Source: Pseudomonas bijieensis (GTDB taxonomy: Bacteria > Pseudomonadota > Gammaproteobacteria > Pseudomonadales > Pseudomonadaceae). Taken from it: a stretch of DNA of 64,000 nt. The notes under the pieces are model-generated. The model did not search any database. It had not been told where the DNA came from and worked only from the letters and a program-made list of their open reading frames with translations. The position numbers were made by a program, and so were the translations under genes. The stretch is taken from contig NZ_CP048810.1 in NCBI RefSeq assembly GCF_013347965.1, positions 3,038,001 through 3,102,000 of the forward strand, in the 5' to 3' direction. Positions 1 through 7,354 of the stretch are shown piece after piece (position 1 is the first letter of the stretch; each line of letters starts with the position of its first letter).

Positions 1-71
1 ACGGCGGACTAGAATTCTACCGGTAGACACGCCGGGCGCCGGGGGGGTTACGCCAGGCCAACCCTGGTAAT

Positions 72-125
72 AAAGGAGGACAGACTTGTTTCAGCCAAAG
101 AAAATAAATCAGTCCCCTTTTTTAC
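72..125. repeat. Imperfect palindromic element (left flank of helicase cassette)
   Basis: The right arm AAAATAAATCAGTCCCC followed by six T lies at 101-125; the left arm around 72-94 (GGAGGACAGACTTGTTT) is an imperfect reverse complement. A closely related palindrome sits at 3250-3290 on the other side of the helicase/DUF2290 operon. Read on the minus strand it follows the DUF2290 stop codon and could act as a terminator. I recall this 'GGGGACAGATTTATTT' type as a frequent dispersed palindrome in Pseudomonas, but I cannot verify its class. I see no gene in 1-143. Confidence 0.5.
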
Positions 126-143
126 AAATAAAAACCCCGTCGA

Positions 144-827
144 CTACAATAAATTTGAAGGAACAGCCAAATGGATCAAATTTTTCTCGTTCACAGTTAT
201 ACTAGCATCAAAAAAATACCTATGCTTCGGAAAGCCTGATATAAAGTCAAATTTTTCAGTTTGATAAAAGTTCCTAACAATGAACTCCAAAAATTGTCTC
301 GGCATGAGTGGAGAATGAACAGGAATACGACACCCCTCAATATCGCCCAGAGTCAAATGACAACTAGGATGCGCCATATCCTTAGCTGCCTTTAAATCAT
401 AATCAAACCTAAGTGGAAAGGGCACGACTCTTCGACTCACAATCTCCATATAGAGTTCCTCTCGCATATAAAGCTCGGGATCCTCTTGAAAAGGGCGAAG
501 ACTAGGCGAAGGATAGTAGGCCAGTCGGTGTTTTAGCAACACATCCCCCTCAAAACGATAAGATAGTTGAAGAAGCCCACCATCAATTAGTTTTAAACTA
601 AAAGAACGACTCTCAAAGAGCTCTTTATAAATTAGATCATAATCGCTATCTACCATAGCAAGACAAATATTCTCAGCCCCCTTGAAAGAAACTTCCCAAA
701 GACCGTTACCGACTTGCTTAGTTGCTGGGAAATTTTGATCATCTACTAAGCCGAGCCCAATAAGCTCGGCAGTCAATTGCTCCAAGTCTTCTCGCACCTT
801 ATCTCGAGGCGAACTGGCCCGGCTCAT
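144..827 (-). CDS. DUF2290 domain-containing protein
   Basis: A 227-residue soluble protein with no signal peptide or membrane segment. The overall length, the central 'HRLAYYPSPSL' stretch, the 'FPLRFDYDL' segment and the 'HPSCHLTLGD' segment match what I remember of the DUF2290 family, whose biochemical role is unknown to me. Its ATG overlaps the stop of the upstream helicase gene (ATGA, 824-827), so the two are translationally coupled and probably work together. Codon use is AT-richer than in the core genes to the right, consistent with horizontal transfer. A role in phage or plasmid defence is only inferred from the partner and the setting. Confidence 0.65.
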   Translation of the reverse strand: MSRASSPRDKVREDLEQLTAELIGLGLVDDQNFPATKQVGNGLWEVSFKGAENICLAMVDSDYDLIYKELFESRSFSLKLIDGGLLQLSYRFEGDVLLKHRLAYYPSPSLRPFQEDPELYMREELYMEIVSRRVVPFPLRFDYDLKAAKDMAHPSCHLTLGDIEGCRIPVHSPLMPRQFLEFIVRNFYQTEKFDFISGFPKHRYFFDASITVNEKNLIHLAVPSNLL

Positions 828-2980
828 TTATTTCCACCTAGTAGCTGAAGAAGCCTAGCACGAGTCTCGGCATCTAGGTCTTCTGCATTCAGCTCGCCTG
901 ACTCTAGCGCCTGGGTTAGCTCTTGAGCTGTATATTTCTTTTGCTCGAGCCGCTGCTTCTCGTGCATTGACAAGTCACGATGTACAATTCGCAACTTACT
1001 CAACTGTTCATCCGTTGGGTATTGCATGTTTAGTTTGAAATTATTCCGCTTGAGTGTTTCAAACTCGTAAACAAGCGCATCCATCCCCGGACCAAAGCCG
1101 ACCACACGCACCCAGCCTTTGCTTCGAGTTATGGCTGTAAATAAGCGATTACGCAGCGTCGACAACCCCGCCCCTAAACCGTCACAATCCTGAGCGTTTA
1201 TAACGTAAACCATGCCGGCTTCGTTTCCTTTAGCCCTGAAAATTCCGGTAAACGTGACGGATCCTAAATCAGAGCGGAAAAATACATCGGCATCTGTATC
1301 AACACCTGCAAGATGGCTCTGAATTCCTCGACCAAATAAAATCTTGCGAATGGATGCACACCGCTCCCTTGCACTCACCGGGTCAGGATTGATGACAATT
1401 ACGTCGTCGTGACGGAGTTCGTCTTCCGCGAGATTTTTCTCGATCTCCCTCGCCACCCATGCATTTTGCTCAATTTCATTAGGGAATTTTATGATCTGCA
1501 CGAGTTGATCAATTGGCGAATGTGACTCTAAGAATATTGGGCTTGTTTCATCGGTGCGCTCCAACGAAACAAAAGCCCCCTTACTTAAATCACCACTATG
1601 CACTCGATAACCAATCTCCTCCCACAGACTAGGTTGCTCAAACATCTGAACTAGACCTGTATCAACCATCTTCGGAGGCATACGATATATACCAAACCCC
1701 AAAGCATGCGCAGTAACCAGTACTGGCCGAGAGTTCCGATAACATTTTTGCAGTATCACATCGCGCCGTTGATCACCTGCGAATGATACTAGTGCATTGC
1801 CTTTTTCATCCGTACCGAACAAATCTTCAGGCGGTGGCAGCGAGGTGCCTGAAAGGTTCTGCAGTTCGTCATATGCATATACTAAGCGCTTTGGAGCTTT
1901 CAGCATCGAATAACAAAGCTGGAGGAAGCTCGGGGAAAAGTCTTGAGCTTCGTCGACGAGAATCGTGTCATAAATTTCCAAAGGCTTTTTTATTATGTCA
2001 AGCGCTGACTTACATGCGCCATCAAAAGCTTTGTTATTGCCACCAAATCGCTGGCTTGCAGCACGAAAATCATAAAACTCTGAACCGCTATGCCTACAAG
2101 CCTCATAATAAATACCATCGCGCTCAACACCTCCCGGCGCCCCCCAAGCGTTAAGAATCCGCAACTTCGTCCAATCAGGTTCCTCACCACTTTGCTCAAT
2201 ACAAAAATTATTGATCAAGCGCTTAAACTGCCCCTTAAGTGAGCGAGTATTAAACGTCACTGCAATACGCCAATCAGGCTGCTGGGTATGTAAGTATGCG
2301 GCCTTTAGAGCAAGAACGATTGTCTTCCCAGAGCCTGCAAGCCCCCGAATTCGCTGGACTCCTTCAACCGTTTCTACAACAGCACGATTTTGTCGATAGT
2401 CGAGTGTTGCGATTGAGTCTTCAAGCTTCTTTAATTTCGCGCCAAGTGAGTCTGGTTTGGCGACCTCACGCTTCGAACGGCTTTTTCTGATAGACGAAAG
2501 ACTTTCAACTGCAGAAGTAGTCAAACGATAAACTTCATCATCTGCATTCTCCCAGTTAAGACCTAATATTAACGCTGGCAAATTTTTTTCATTTGCAAGC
2601 GGATAACCATCCTCCTTCAAGCCTTCTACGTCATTTATGGCAGGCGCAAAGGTCACAACATGCAACTGAGGTAGCAAAATACGCCCCCTCATTAAATCCT
2701 TGTGAAGCCTCAACTTTGACTCTATTTTATTAACTAGATCGTCTTGCCTTTCGCCATAAGCACCAACGTCTTGCCCTTCAACTATGTCAAATAAAATAAC
2801 GCCTTTATCAGGATTCAGAAACGTAGCATCAACGAAAAACTTACCTTCAGGTGTCGCAATAAGTGGATAACCAAAAAAGCAACTACCATCAAGCCCAATG
2901 ATATGTGAAAGAGTCTCTTCCAACGCCGCAGAAGCGACAGGTTTACCGTTGGTACCTCTGGTGAATTCGACCGTATTCAT
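824..2980 (-). CDS. SF1 (UvrD/Rep-like) DNA helicase with N-terminal nuclease-like region
   Basis: 718 residues. The motor core shows Walker A GLAGSGKT (about residue 213), Walker B ILVDEAQDF (about 342), a motif V-like TGIFRAKGNEA and motif VI LFTAITRSKGWV, so a superfamily 1 ATPase/helicase is well supported. The first 110 residues resemble a NERD/PD-(D/E)xK fold ('FFVDATFLNPDKGVILFDIVEG'): the first Asp is present, but the usual E-x-K is replaced by D-I-V-E-G, so the nuclease may be inactive or diverged. The C-terminal 50 residues are helical and charged. It is first in a two-gene operon with the DUF2290 gene. Distinct from GajB in having its own N-terminal domain. Confidence 0.8.
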   Translation of the reverse strand: MNTVEFTRGTNGKPVASAALEETLSHIIGLDGSCFFGYPLIATPEGKFFVDATFLNPDKGVILFDIVEGQDVGAYGERQDDLVNKIESKLRLHKDLMRGRILLPQLHVVTFAPAINDVEGLKEDGYPLANEKNLPALILGLNWENADDEVYRLTTSAVESLSSIRKSRSKREVAKPDSLGAKLKKLEDSIATLDYRQNRAVVETVEGVQRIRGLAGSGKTIVLALKAAYLHTQQPDWRIAVTFNTRSLKGQFKRLINNFCIEQSGEEPDWTKLRILNAWGAPGGVERDGIYYEACRHSGSEFYDFRAASQRFGGNNKAFDGACKSALDIIKKPLEIYDTILVDEAQDFSPSFLQLCYSMLKAPKRLVYAYDELQNLSGTSLPPPEDLFGTDEKGNALVSFAGDQRRDVILQKCYRNSRPVLVTAHALGFGIYRMPPKMVDTGLVQMFEQPSLWEEIGYRVHSGDLSKGAFVSLERTDETSPIFLESHSPIDQLVQIIKFPNEIEQNAWVAREIEKNLAEDELRHDDVIVINPDPVSARERCASIRKILFGRGIQSHLAGVDTDADVFFRSDLGSVTFTGIFRAKGNEAGMVYVINAQDCDGLGAGLSTLRNRLFTAITRSKGWVRVVGFGPGMDALVYEFETLKRNNFKLNMQYPTDEQLSKLRIVHRDLSMHEKQRLEQKKYTAQELTQALESGELNAEDLDAETRARLLQLLGGNK

Positions 2981-3313
2981 TTAATAATTCCGAGTTCTGA
3001 GGCTTATGCAGTGCATTAGCCGTAAAGCCATTGATCGATTGTACAAGCATAGCGGCGGAAAAGAGCTCGAATAGCAAGACTTTAGATCTTCTTGTTACGA
3101 CATCTGACAGGCGTGCCAAAGATAGTACGTTTGCCGACAATGCTCCAGTCCGCTCTCCCAATCTGTGAGCCTTGCGGTATCGGACCAGCCCTTGGAGTAT
3201 TGGTCCAGCAGCGTGCTAACGCGAGGCTTTGGCCCCCTCTGGAAAAACGGGATAGATTTATTTTTCAGCTAAATAAATCTACCCCCTTTTCTCTCCGTCA
3301 AGCGTAGATGACG
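2981..3313. other. Intergenic region with palindrome and possible gene remnant
   Basis: It holds the promoter side of the helicase gene and the palindrome at 3253-3281. A minus-strand stretch from about 3240 to 3110 reads through as 'LLDQYSKGWSDTARLTDWESG..' up to a TAA near 3108; it has no start codon of its own and I do not recognise it. It may be a remnant of a lost gene. Nothing else is seen. Confidence 0.3.
3250..3292 (-). terminator. AT-rich palindrome, likely terminator of DUF6124 copy 1
   Basis: Perfect arms TAGATTTATTT (3253-3263) and AAATAAATCTA (3271-3281) with a 7-base loop, extended by GGG/CCC-type outer pairs. On the minus strand it lies just after the DUF6124 stop codon and is followed by GTTTTTCC. 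It is related to the palindrome at 72-125, so it may be a dispersed repeat used as a terminator. Confidence 0.55.
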
Positions 3314-3673
3314 CTACCTCACCTCAACGATATCCAAAGCCCGATTCGCCAACAGCTCACTCACCTCAATCACCTGCAAAATCCCCAACGCAACCCGCCG
3401 CCGTGACCCATCCAGATCAAACGCCAAATCACTGATCATGGCATTCGCCGAAGCCAGGTTCTCACTGAGATTTGCAAGCAAACACTCAGAATCAACCCCA
3501 GGATCAATCCGTAAAATGGAGTCGGACTTATCAGACGTTTCGCTCTGAGGCTTGGGTTTCAGGTAGTAATCCAACGCGCGGGTGGCCGCGTCGTCGAGCT
3601 TTTTGTTGCGAGCAGACTGAGCACGGGAGGTGGGTTCGTCTGTTACTGGAGGATTCGGTGTAATTTTGACCAT
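3314..3673 (-). CDS. DUF6124 family protein, copy 1
   Basis: 119 residues, opening MVKITPNPP, the hallmark start of the small Pseudomonas DUF6124 (older DUF3077) family. The C-terminal half is predicted helical: 'SENLASANAMISDLAFDLDG' followed by a conserved 'VIEVSELLANRALD' tail. Function unknown. It points away from the E3-type bacteriocin gene at 4166 and shares a structured intergenic region with it. A near-identical copy at 9629-9988 sits in the same place beside the second bacteriocin, and a decayed copy lies upstream of the pore-forming one, so the pairing is not accidental. Confidence 0.8.
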   Translation of the reverse strand: MVKITPNPPVTDEPTSRAQSARNKKLDDAATRALDYYLKPKPQSETSDKSDSILRIDPGVDSECLLANLSENLASANAMISDLAFDLDGSRRRVALGILQVIEVSELLANRALDIVEVR

Positions 3674-3895
3674 AGCCTTAGCTCTCTTTGGTTAGGGCCA
3701 CTTCCCGTTCGCGACTAAACGATTGGGAGGCAGCTGTACGCAGGTTAGTCGACCGACGAGCTAAGGAATCGGCGCGCCCGAGGGCGCCCTGCGCACAGCC
3801 ACCATCGAGTGCAGGGATGGGGATACCTGACTGATGGGCGCTTGAGCGACTTAGCAACGACGGGCGACTAAACCCGATCACTGATGAGCAGTGAC
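3674..3895 (-). ncRNA. Conserved structured leader upstream of DUF6124, copy 1
   Basis: This non-coding stretch recurs at 9989-10208. It holds long complementary arms, CAGCTGTACGCAGG (3731-3744) and CCTGCGCACAGCC (3788-3800), enclosing a GC-rich inner hairpin (GCGCCC/GGGCGC type), plus a perfect small hairpin TCACTG-ATGAG-CAGTGA (3878-3894). The phrase ACTAAAC occurs twice, near each end. I recall the same leader in front of DUF6124 genes in other Pseudomonas, but know no named RNA family for it. A cis-regulatory RNA or protein-binding site is inference; the strand is chosen from the DUF6124 gene. Confidence 0.45.
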
Positions 3896-4031
3896 AGGTC
3901 CCAAACTACCGACGCCACCCAAGGCGCACAAGCCGGCGGATTCTGGCGTAGTTGTAGGCAAAGGCGCAAGGCGAGGTCGGCTGGCGAGTTGCGGTTGCCC
4001 AATGGCTGACAGCCTCGGCTGACGCTTCAGA

Positions 4032-4083
4032 TTGTTCCGGCCCTCAATAGCCAGCCCTACCTGTATTGAGGAAACCGGAACAA
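4032..4083. promoter_or_regulatory. Nested inverted repeat upstream of E3-type bacteriocin, copy 1
   Basis: Outer arms TTGTTCCGG (4032-4040) and CCGGAACAA (4075-4083), inner arms CTCAATA (4043-4049) and TATTGAG (4064-4070). It lies 82 bases before the bacteriocin GTG, placing it where an operator or transcript hairpin would act. In the second module the inner arms are kept (10356-10362, 10377-10383) but the outer ones are partly lost. I see no LexA box or convincing PrtN P-box here. Confidence 0.4.
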
Positions 4084-4165
4084 CCACTTCAAGAAACCTC
4101 CTACATCGCGCCCCTCTCTTCCCGCGTTAGCGTCTGCGCTGCATTTAGCGGACGAGACTCACTAC

Positions 4166-5359
4166 GTGGCGACACGCAAAAAAGATATCCCCCAGGTTCG
4201 AAACCCGCCCGGCGGCGACGGGCATCACGTCACCTATCGGGACATGACGGCCACCGAACTAGCCGAGCGCGAAGCCCGACAGCAGGCTCATGAAGCCATG
4301 CTCGCCCGGCAGGCAGCCTATGAACAGGAACGCTGGGCCACGGTGGTCAAGAAGCCTGTATTCACCATGACTGGAAGCGTGTTTGCCAAAAGCTGCAAGC
4401 TGCCCAACGGCATCATCGATTACAGCAACCCCAGCGGCTACGTCCCGGCGGATCTGGTCAAGCAGTACGGCGATCTTATGTGGCTCGGCGGCCGGAGCGC
4501 GGACCCATCCGGCGCCATTCCTCTCAAGCGGATTGGCGCGGGCTCGGTTCCGGTTAACTTGGGCCGACTCGCGCTGGGCGGTTCGGCAACTTCTGCGGCT
4601 GCAACTGCCGGCGGCACCGTCGGCGCGGCCCTGCTGACCGGCATCGTTGCCCTGCTCTGGCCCTCCAGCCTAGGCGACAGCGCGCTCTACAGCGAAGACC
4701 AGCTACGTGACCTCAAGCAAGCCCGCAGTCGCATGCGCTTGAGCGTCGAGCAACAGGCCGATGGCAGCCTGAAGGGCTACGGTTTCTACACCGGCCAGAA
4801 CCGCGATTGGGAAATGGTCGACGTTGTCCAGTTCACCCCGCGAGCCGATCAGTTCATCGCCGACTTGGGTGACGGCATCGAACTGATCTGGACGCCGGCC
4901 ATCAACCCGTCCGACACCCTCGGCATCCCCGCCCTGGAAGCAGCGCCCCAGGCACCTCCCATCTGGATCTATCCACCGACGCCGATGGCCGACAGCATCA
5001 TTGTCGATCCGATCTATCCGCCGGAGTACAAGGATTTCATTCTGGTGTTTCCGGCGGATTCGGGGGTTCGGCCGGTTTATGTGGTTTTGAGTGTTCCGGG
5101 GGATCATAAGTACTACCCTGCTCCATTGTCACTTCCGGCGTTTCCAGATGCAAAGTCTGCCCCGTTAAAAACTGCTGTACGCGGGGGAGGTAAAAAACGC
5201 CGACGATGGAAAGATCGCTCAGGAAAAATTTATGAATGGGACTCACAGCATGGCGCTGTAGAGCTGTACACAAAACAAGGTAAACACCTTGGCGAATTCA
5301 ATCCGGAAACGGGTGAACAAACAAAACCCGCAGATCCATCAAGGAGGGTAGAGAAATGA
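4166..5359 (+). CDS. Colicin E3-type 16S rRNase bacteriocin on a short pyocin S scaffold, copy 1
   Basis: 397 residues, GTG start inside 'CTACGTGGCGACACGC'. Residues 1-60 are polar and helical; 65-330 match the pyocin S translocation-type region ('VFAKSCKLPNG', 'NRDWEMVDVVQF', ending 'DFILVFPADSGVRPVYV'). The C-terminal 60 residues match the colicin E3/cloacin nuclease: GGGKKRRRW, then YEWDSQHGAVELY keeping the Asp, His and Glu equivalent to E3 D510, H513 and E517, and a terminal Arg in DPSRRVEK equivalent to R545. Expected to cut 16S rRNA in the decoding site of sensitive cells. It lacks the long coiled-coil receptor-binding part and is about 150-400 residues shorter than usual. The immunity gene overlaps by ATGA. 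Confidence 0.9.
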   Translation: MATRKKDIPQVRNPPGGDGHHVTYRDMTATELAEREARQQAHEAMLARQAAYEQERWATVVKKPVFTMTGSVFAKSCKLPNGIIDYSNPSGYVPADLVKQYGDLMWLGGRSADPSGAIPLKRIGAGSVPVNLGRLALGGSATSAAATAGGTVGAALLTGIVALLWPSSLGDSALYSEDQLRDLKQARSRMRLSVEQQADGSLKGYGFYTGQNRDWEMVDVVQFTPRADQFIADLGDGIELIWTPAINPSDTLGIPALEAAPQAPPIWIYPPTPMADSIIVDPIYPPEYKDFILVFPADSGVRPVYVVLSVPGDHKYYPAPLSLPAFPDAKSAPLKTAVRGGGKKRRRWKDRSGKIYEWDSQHGAVELYTKQGKHLGEFNPETGEQTKPADPSRRVEK

Positions 5360-5586
5360 AACACATCATTGAAATTTTCGACGCGACATCCGAAGAGTTG
5401 TTACAGAGCGTAGAAATCCCACAGTCGCATTCAGAACAACTAGCTGAGCTGATGGGCTGGACGCTGCCTGAAGATCCATATGACGGCTATGATCTTTTGC
5501 CGGACCAGATAGAAACGTTAGAAAAATGGACCCACTCCACACTAAATGGCGACAACCGCATAATTCAAATCGTCTGCGTTGAATAA
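5356..5586 (+). CDS. Immunity protein for E3-type bacteriocin, copy 1
   Basis: 76 residues, acidic and small, as expected for a cytosolic inhibitor of a basic rRNase domain. The start ATG overlaps the toxin stop (ATGA) and is preceded by AGGAGGG. It does not obviously resemble the 85-residue ImmE3; it matches a Pseudomonas family of small proteins with the pattern 'MGWT...YDGYDLLPDQIETLE' (possibly DUF7683, from memory). The protein at 11663 is a diverged relative. The immunity function is inferred from position and size. Confidence 0.75.
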   Translation: MKHIIEIFDATSEELLQSVEIPQSHSEQLAELMGWTLPEDPYDGYDLLPDQIETLEKWTHSTLNGDNRIIQIVCVE

Positions 5587-5649
5587 AGTTTAGGCCAAAC
5601 AAACCCCGCCAAACCCGTCAGAACAACGCCACAACAACAGAGAAACACC

Positions 5650-5897
5650 ATGCCTTACTTCTCAATAACAGGATTCCACCCAGACGACAAAAAGGGCAAC
5701 TCATTACAGTTCGAAACTTACATAAAAGACGCAAAAAAAAAGAAGCGCTGGCGCAAATAACTGAAGCCAAACCCTTCGACAAAATTGAACCAAGAGAGCT
5801 GGAGATAACAGAGAAACAACTCAGAGAAACAGAAAAAGTTCTAGATATAAAACTTCCTGACGGACTGGAGCATTACATCGAAACTTGCGCCGATTAG
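5650..5897 (+). pseudogene. Frameshifted orphan immunity-like gene
   Basis: ATG at 5650 opens MPYFSITGFHPDDKKGNSLQF and runs into a TAA at 5758-5760. In the -1 frame the reading continues after the A9 tract (5733-5741) as 'EALAQITEAKPFDKIEP..' to a TAG at 5895. Joined, it gives about 82 residues whose end ('TEKQLRETEKVL..') follows the same pattern as the immunity protein just upstream. The tract contains A-AAA-AAG in the original frame (5736-5742), the classic -1 slippery heptamer, so slippage rescue is possible. A plain homopolymer mutation is more likely. It may once have protected against a related toxin. Confidence 0.5.
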
Positions 5898-6156
5898 CCA
5901 TCAACAGAAATCGGACAAAAATCCATTCAATGCGAATCAACGGATCAAGCACCTGTCTATAACCAATCATTCTAACCCTCTACAAAACCGTCCCCAAAAA
6001 AAACTAATAACCTGTCACTCCTGACAGTATGCAGCTAAGCATCCCAGCCTTATTTTCATTTGTCTCGAGCAAAGGAAAGCCTGGAGTATCCAACGATACG
6101 AGGCGCACTCGTTGCTTGAGGCTCGAAAAATGCTGCCTGACTGGAGGAGAATAGTC

Positions 6157-6348
6157 ATGTTGACTAAAGATGATTTCAAGTACTTCAAGGCGGGTGATAA
6201 GGTGCAGATCAGGCTTGACCCCAACAGCAAAACAACCCAATGGGTTTATTTTCATGAGATTTTTGCCGAGCGCCTGGAATATCATGATTTGAATTACAGG
6301 GAATATTCGGTTGAACTTTCGGCACTTACATCTCCGACAGATTCTTAA
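6157..6348 (+). CDS. Small hypothetical protein
   Basis: 63 residues starting MLTKDDFKYFKAGDKVQIRL; an earlier ATG at 6112 exists, but GGAGGAGA at 6143-6150 fits the 6157 start well. The 'AGDKVQIRLDPNSKTTQWVYF' stretch suggests a small beta-barrel-like fold. I do not recognise the family. It sits between the first bacteriocin module and the DUF6429/DUF2442 pair, with its own strong ribosome binding site and no operon partner. Confidence 0.5.
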   Translation: MLTKDDFKYFKAGDKVQIRLDPNSKTTQWVYFHEIFAERLEYHDLNYREYSVELSALTSPTDS

Positions 6349-6712
6349 TCGCCGAAATGGATGATTGTAGCGATCCTTATGTCCAATCGGCGCCAACAGG
6401 AGTTGGGCGGGTTGGATTTTCAGAAAATAAAAATAAAATAAAAATCAGAAGCTAGGGGTGTGGATTTATTACAGAAGGTCTTATTGGACAAGACATTCTC
6501 CTTATACATCGATAGCTGAGCCACTACAAATTAGAAGGGCAGACAAATGCAAAACTTACCCACAACGGGCTTTTACTTAGATAAAAAACGACGATTCCTT
6601 GCCACTTCAAAGATCCATTAAAGATGGGAATGTAATGCCGTATTAGCTGAACCTAGGCTTTCGACAGGGTTTGCTATGGCTTCTGGCGATCAATCACGAT
6701 ATGGCGCCCCTC
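6349..6712. other. AT-rich intergenic stretch
   Basis: No convincing gene. A 24-codon reading frame (ATG at 6547, MQNLPTTGFYLDKKRRFL.., ending TAA) looks like the start of a lost gene. The stretch around 6424-6448 is A-rich low complexity. Confidence 0.3.
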
Positions 6713-6943
6713 TCAACGCTCTTTCCCAAACAACCGCTCGGCAATCTGCCGACCTCGCTCCAACCCTTCGTCCGTCAACCAGATCGACTTGTTCTTGTTT
6801 ACCGGATCGCTGATGAGGCCTTGTTCATGCAATCGGTCCATGACCTCGAAGTCGAAACCTTTCCAGGTGTTGCCGTTGTCGGAGCTGAAGGCTGCCAACA
6901 AGGCAAGCACAGCTTCTTCTATCAATCTGTCTTCGTATTCCAT
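6713..6943 (-). CDS. DUF6429 family protein
   Basis: 76 residues. The layout 'DRLIEEAVLALLAAF...WKGFDFEVMDRLHEQGLISDPVNKNKSIWLTDEGL' is characteristic of the small DUF6429 family, which looks like a winged-helix-type fold (helix, helix, 'GLI.DP', strand, 'TDEGL'). Function unknown. It stands alone on the minus strand, 65 bases below the DUF2442 gene, and may share its transcript. Confidence 0.75.
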   Translation of the reverse strand: MEYEDRLIEEAVLALLAAFSSDNGNTWKGFDFEVMDRLHEQGLISDPVNKNKSIWLTDEGLERGRQIAERLFGKER

Positions 6944-7008
6944 GGTCGCTGCTCCGCTCGTGTTAGCAGGTAGGTAGCGCCGATTTTATACCAGCGCCCC
7001 TTAAAACC

Positions 7009-7284
7009 TTAGCCAGTCATCACCTCATCGGCTTGTTCGAGCGCCAACCGATACAAGGTGACAGCCGCCGGTTCCAAGTTATCACCCCAGCTCACACCGA
7101 AGCCCCATTCGCCCACTTGAGCAGTGCCGAACAATGACAAGTCCTTCAGAAGCCTGAGCACCAGGAATTGTCGGATGTGCTCCCGCAGGTCAACGTCGTA
7201 GCGTTTACCGTTGTCAAATTCCACCTGCAAGGCATGTTTGCCGGGGACGGGCTTCACGCTACTGATTTTGGCTTTGCTGATCAT
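7009..7284 (-). CDS. DUF2442 domain-containing protein
   Basis: 91 residues. The pattern 'V.P...LQVEFDNGKRYDVDLREHI' and 'GVSWGDNLEPAAVTLYRLA' matches DUF2442, a small family often found beside DUF4160 proteins in toxin-antitoxin-like pairs. No DUF4160 partner is visible here, so any such role is open. It is followed on the same strand by the DUF6429 gene. Confidence 0.75.
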   Translation of the reverse strand: MISKAKISSVKPVPGKHALQVEFDNGKRYDVDLREHIRQFLVLRLLKDLSLFGTAQVGEWGFGVSWGDNLEPAAVTLYRLALEQADEVMTG

Positions 7285-7354
7285 GGGTCAGCTCCTACGA
7301 CTCTGTTCATTCCACACACACTGCAGGTCAGCGGTGTGCTTTACCGCCCACGCC

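Noticed and set aside
9..30. EcoRI and AgeI sites close together at the window start, as in a vector
   Set aside because: Only two six-base sites, with no promoter, marker or polylinker context; chance occurrence is plausible.
3678..4087. Two minus-strand frames upstream of DUF6124 copy 1
   Set aside because: They fall in the structured leader, have no ribosome binding sites and their frames are not kept in the second copy.
3896..4165. SOS (LexA) box or PrtN P-box for bacteriocin induction
   Set aside because: CTGTATTGAG at 4061 and nearby ATTG phrases do not make a full CTGT-N8-ACAG or repeated P-box, so no call is made.
4066..4293. Short plus-strand frame overlapping the bacteriocin start
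   Set aside because: Arg/Ser-rich out-of-frame translation; the GTG at 4166 opens the supported gene.
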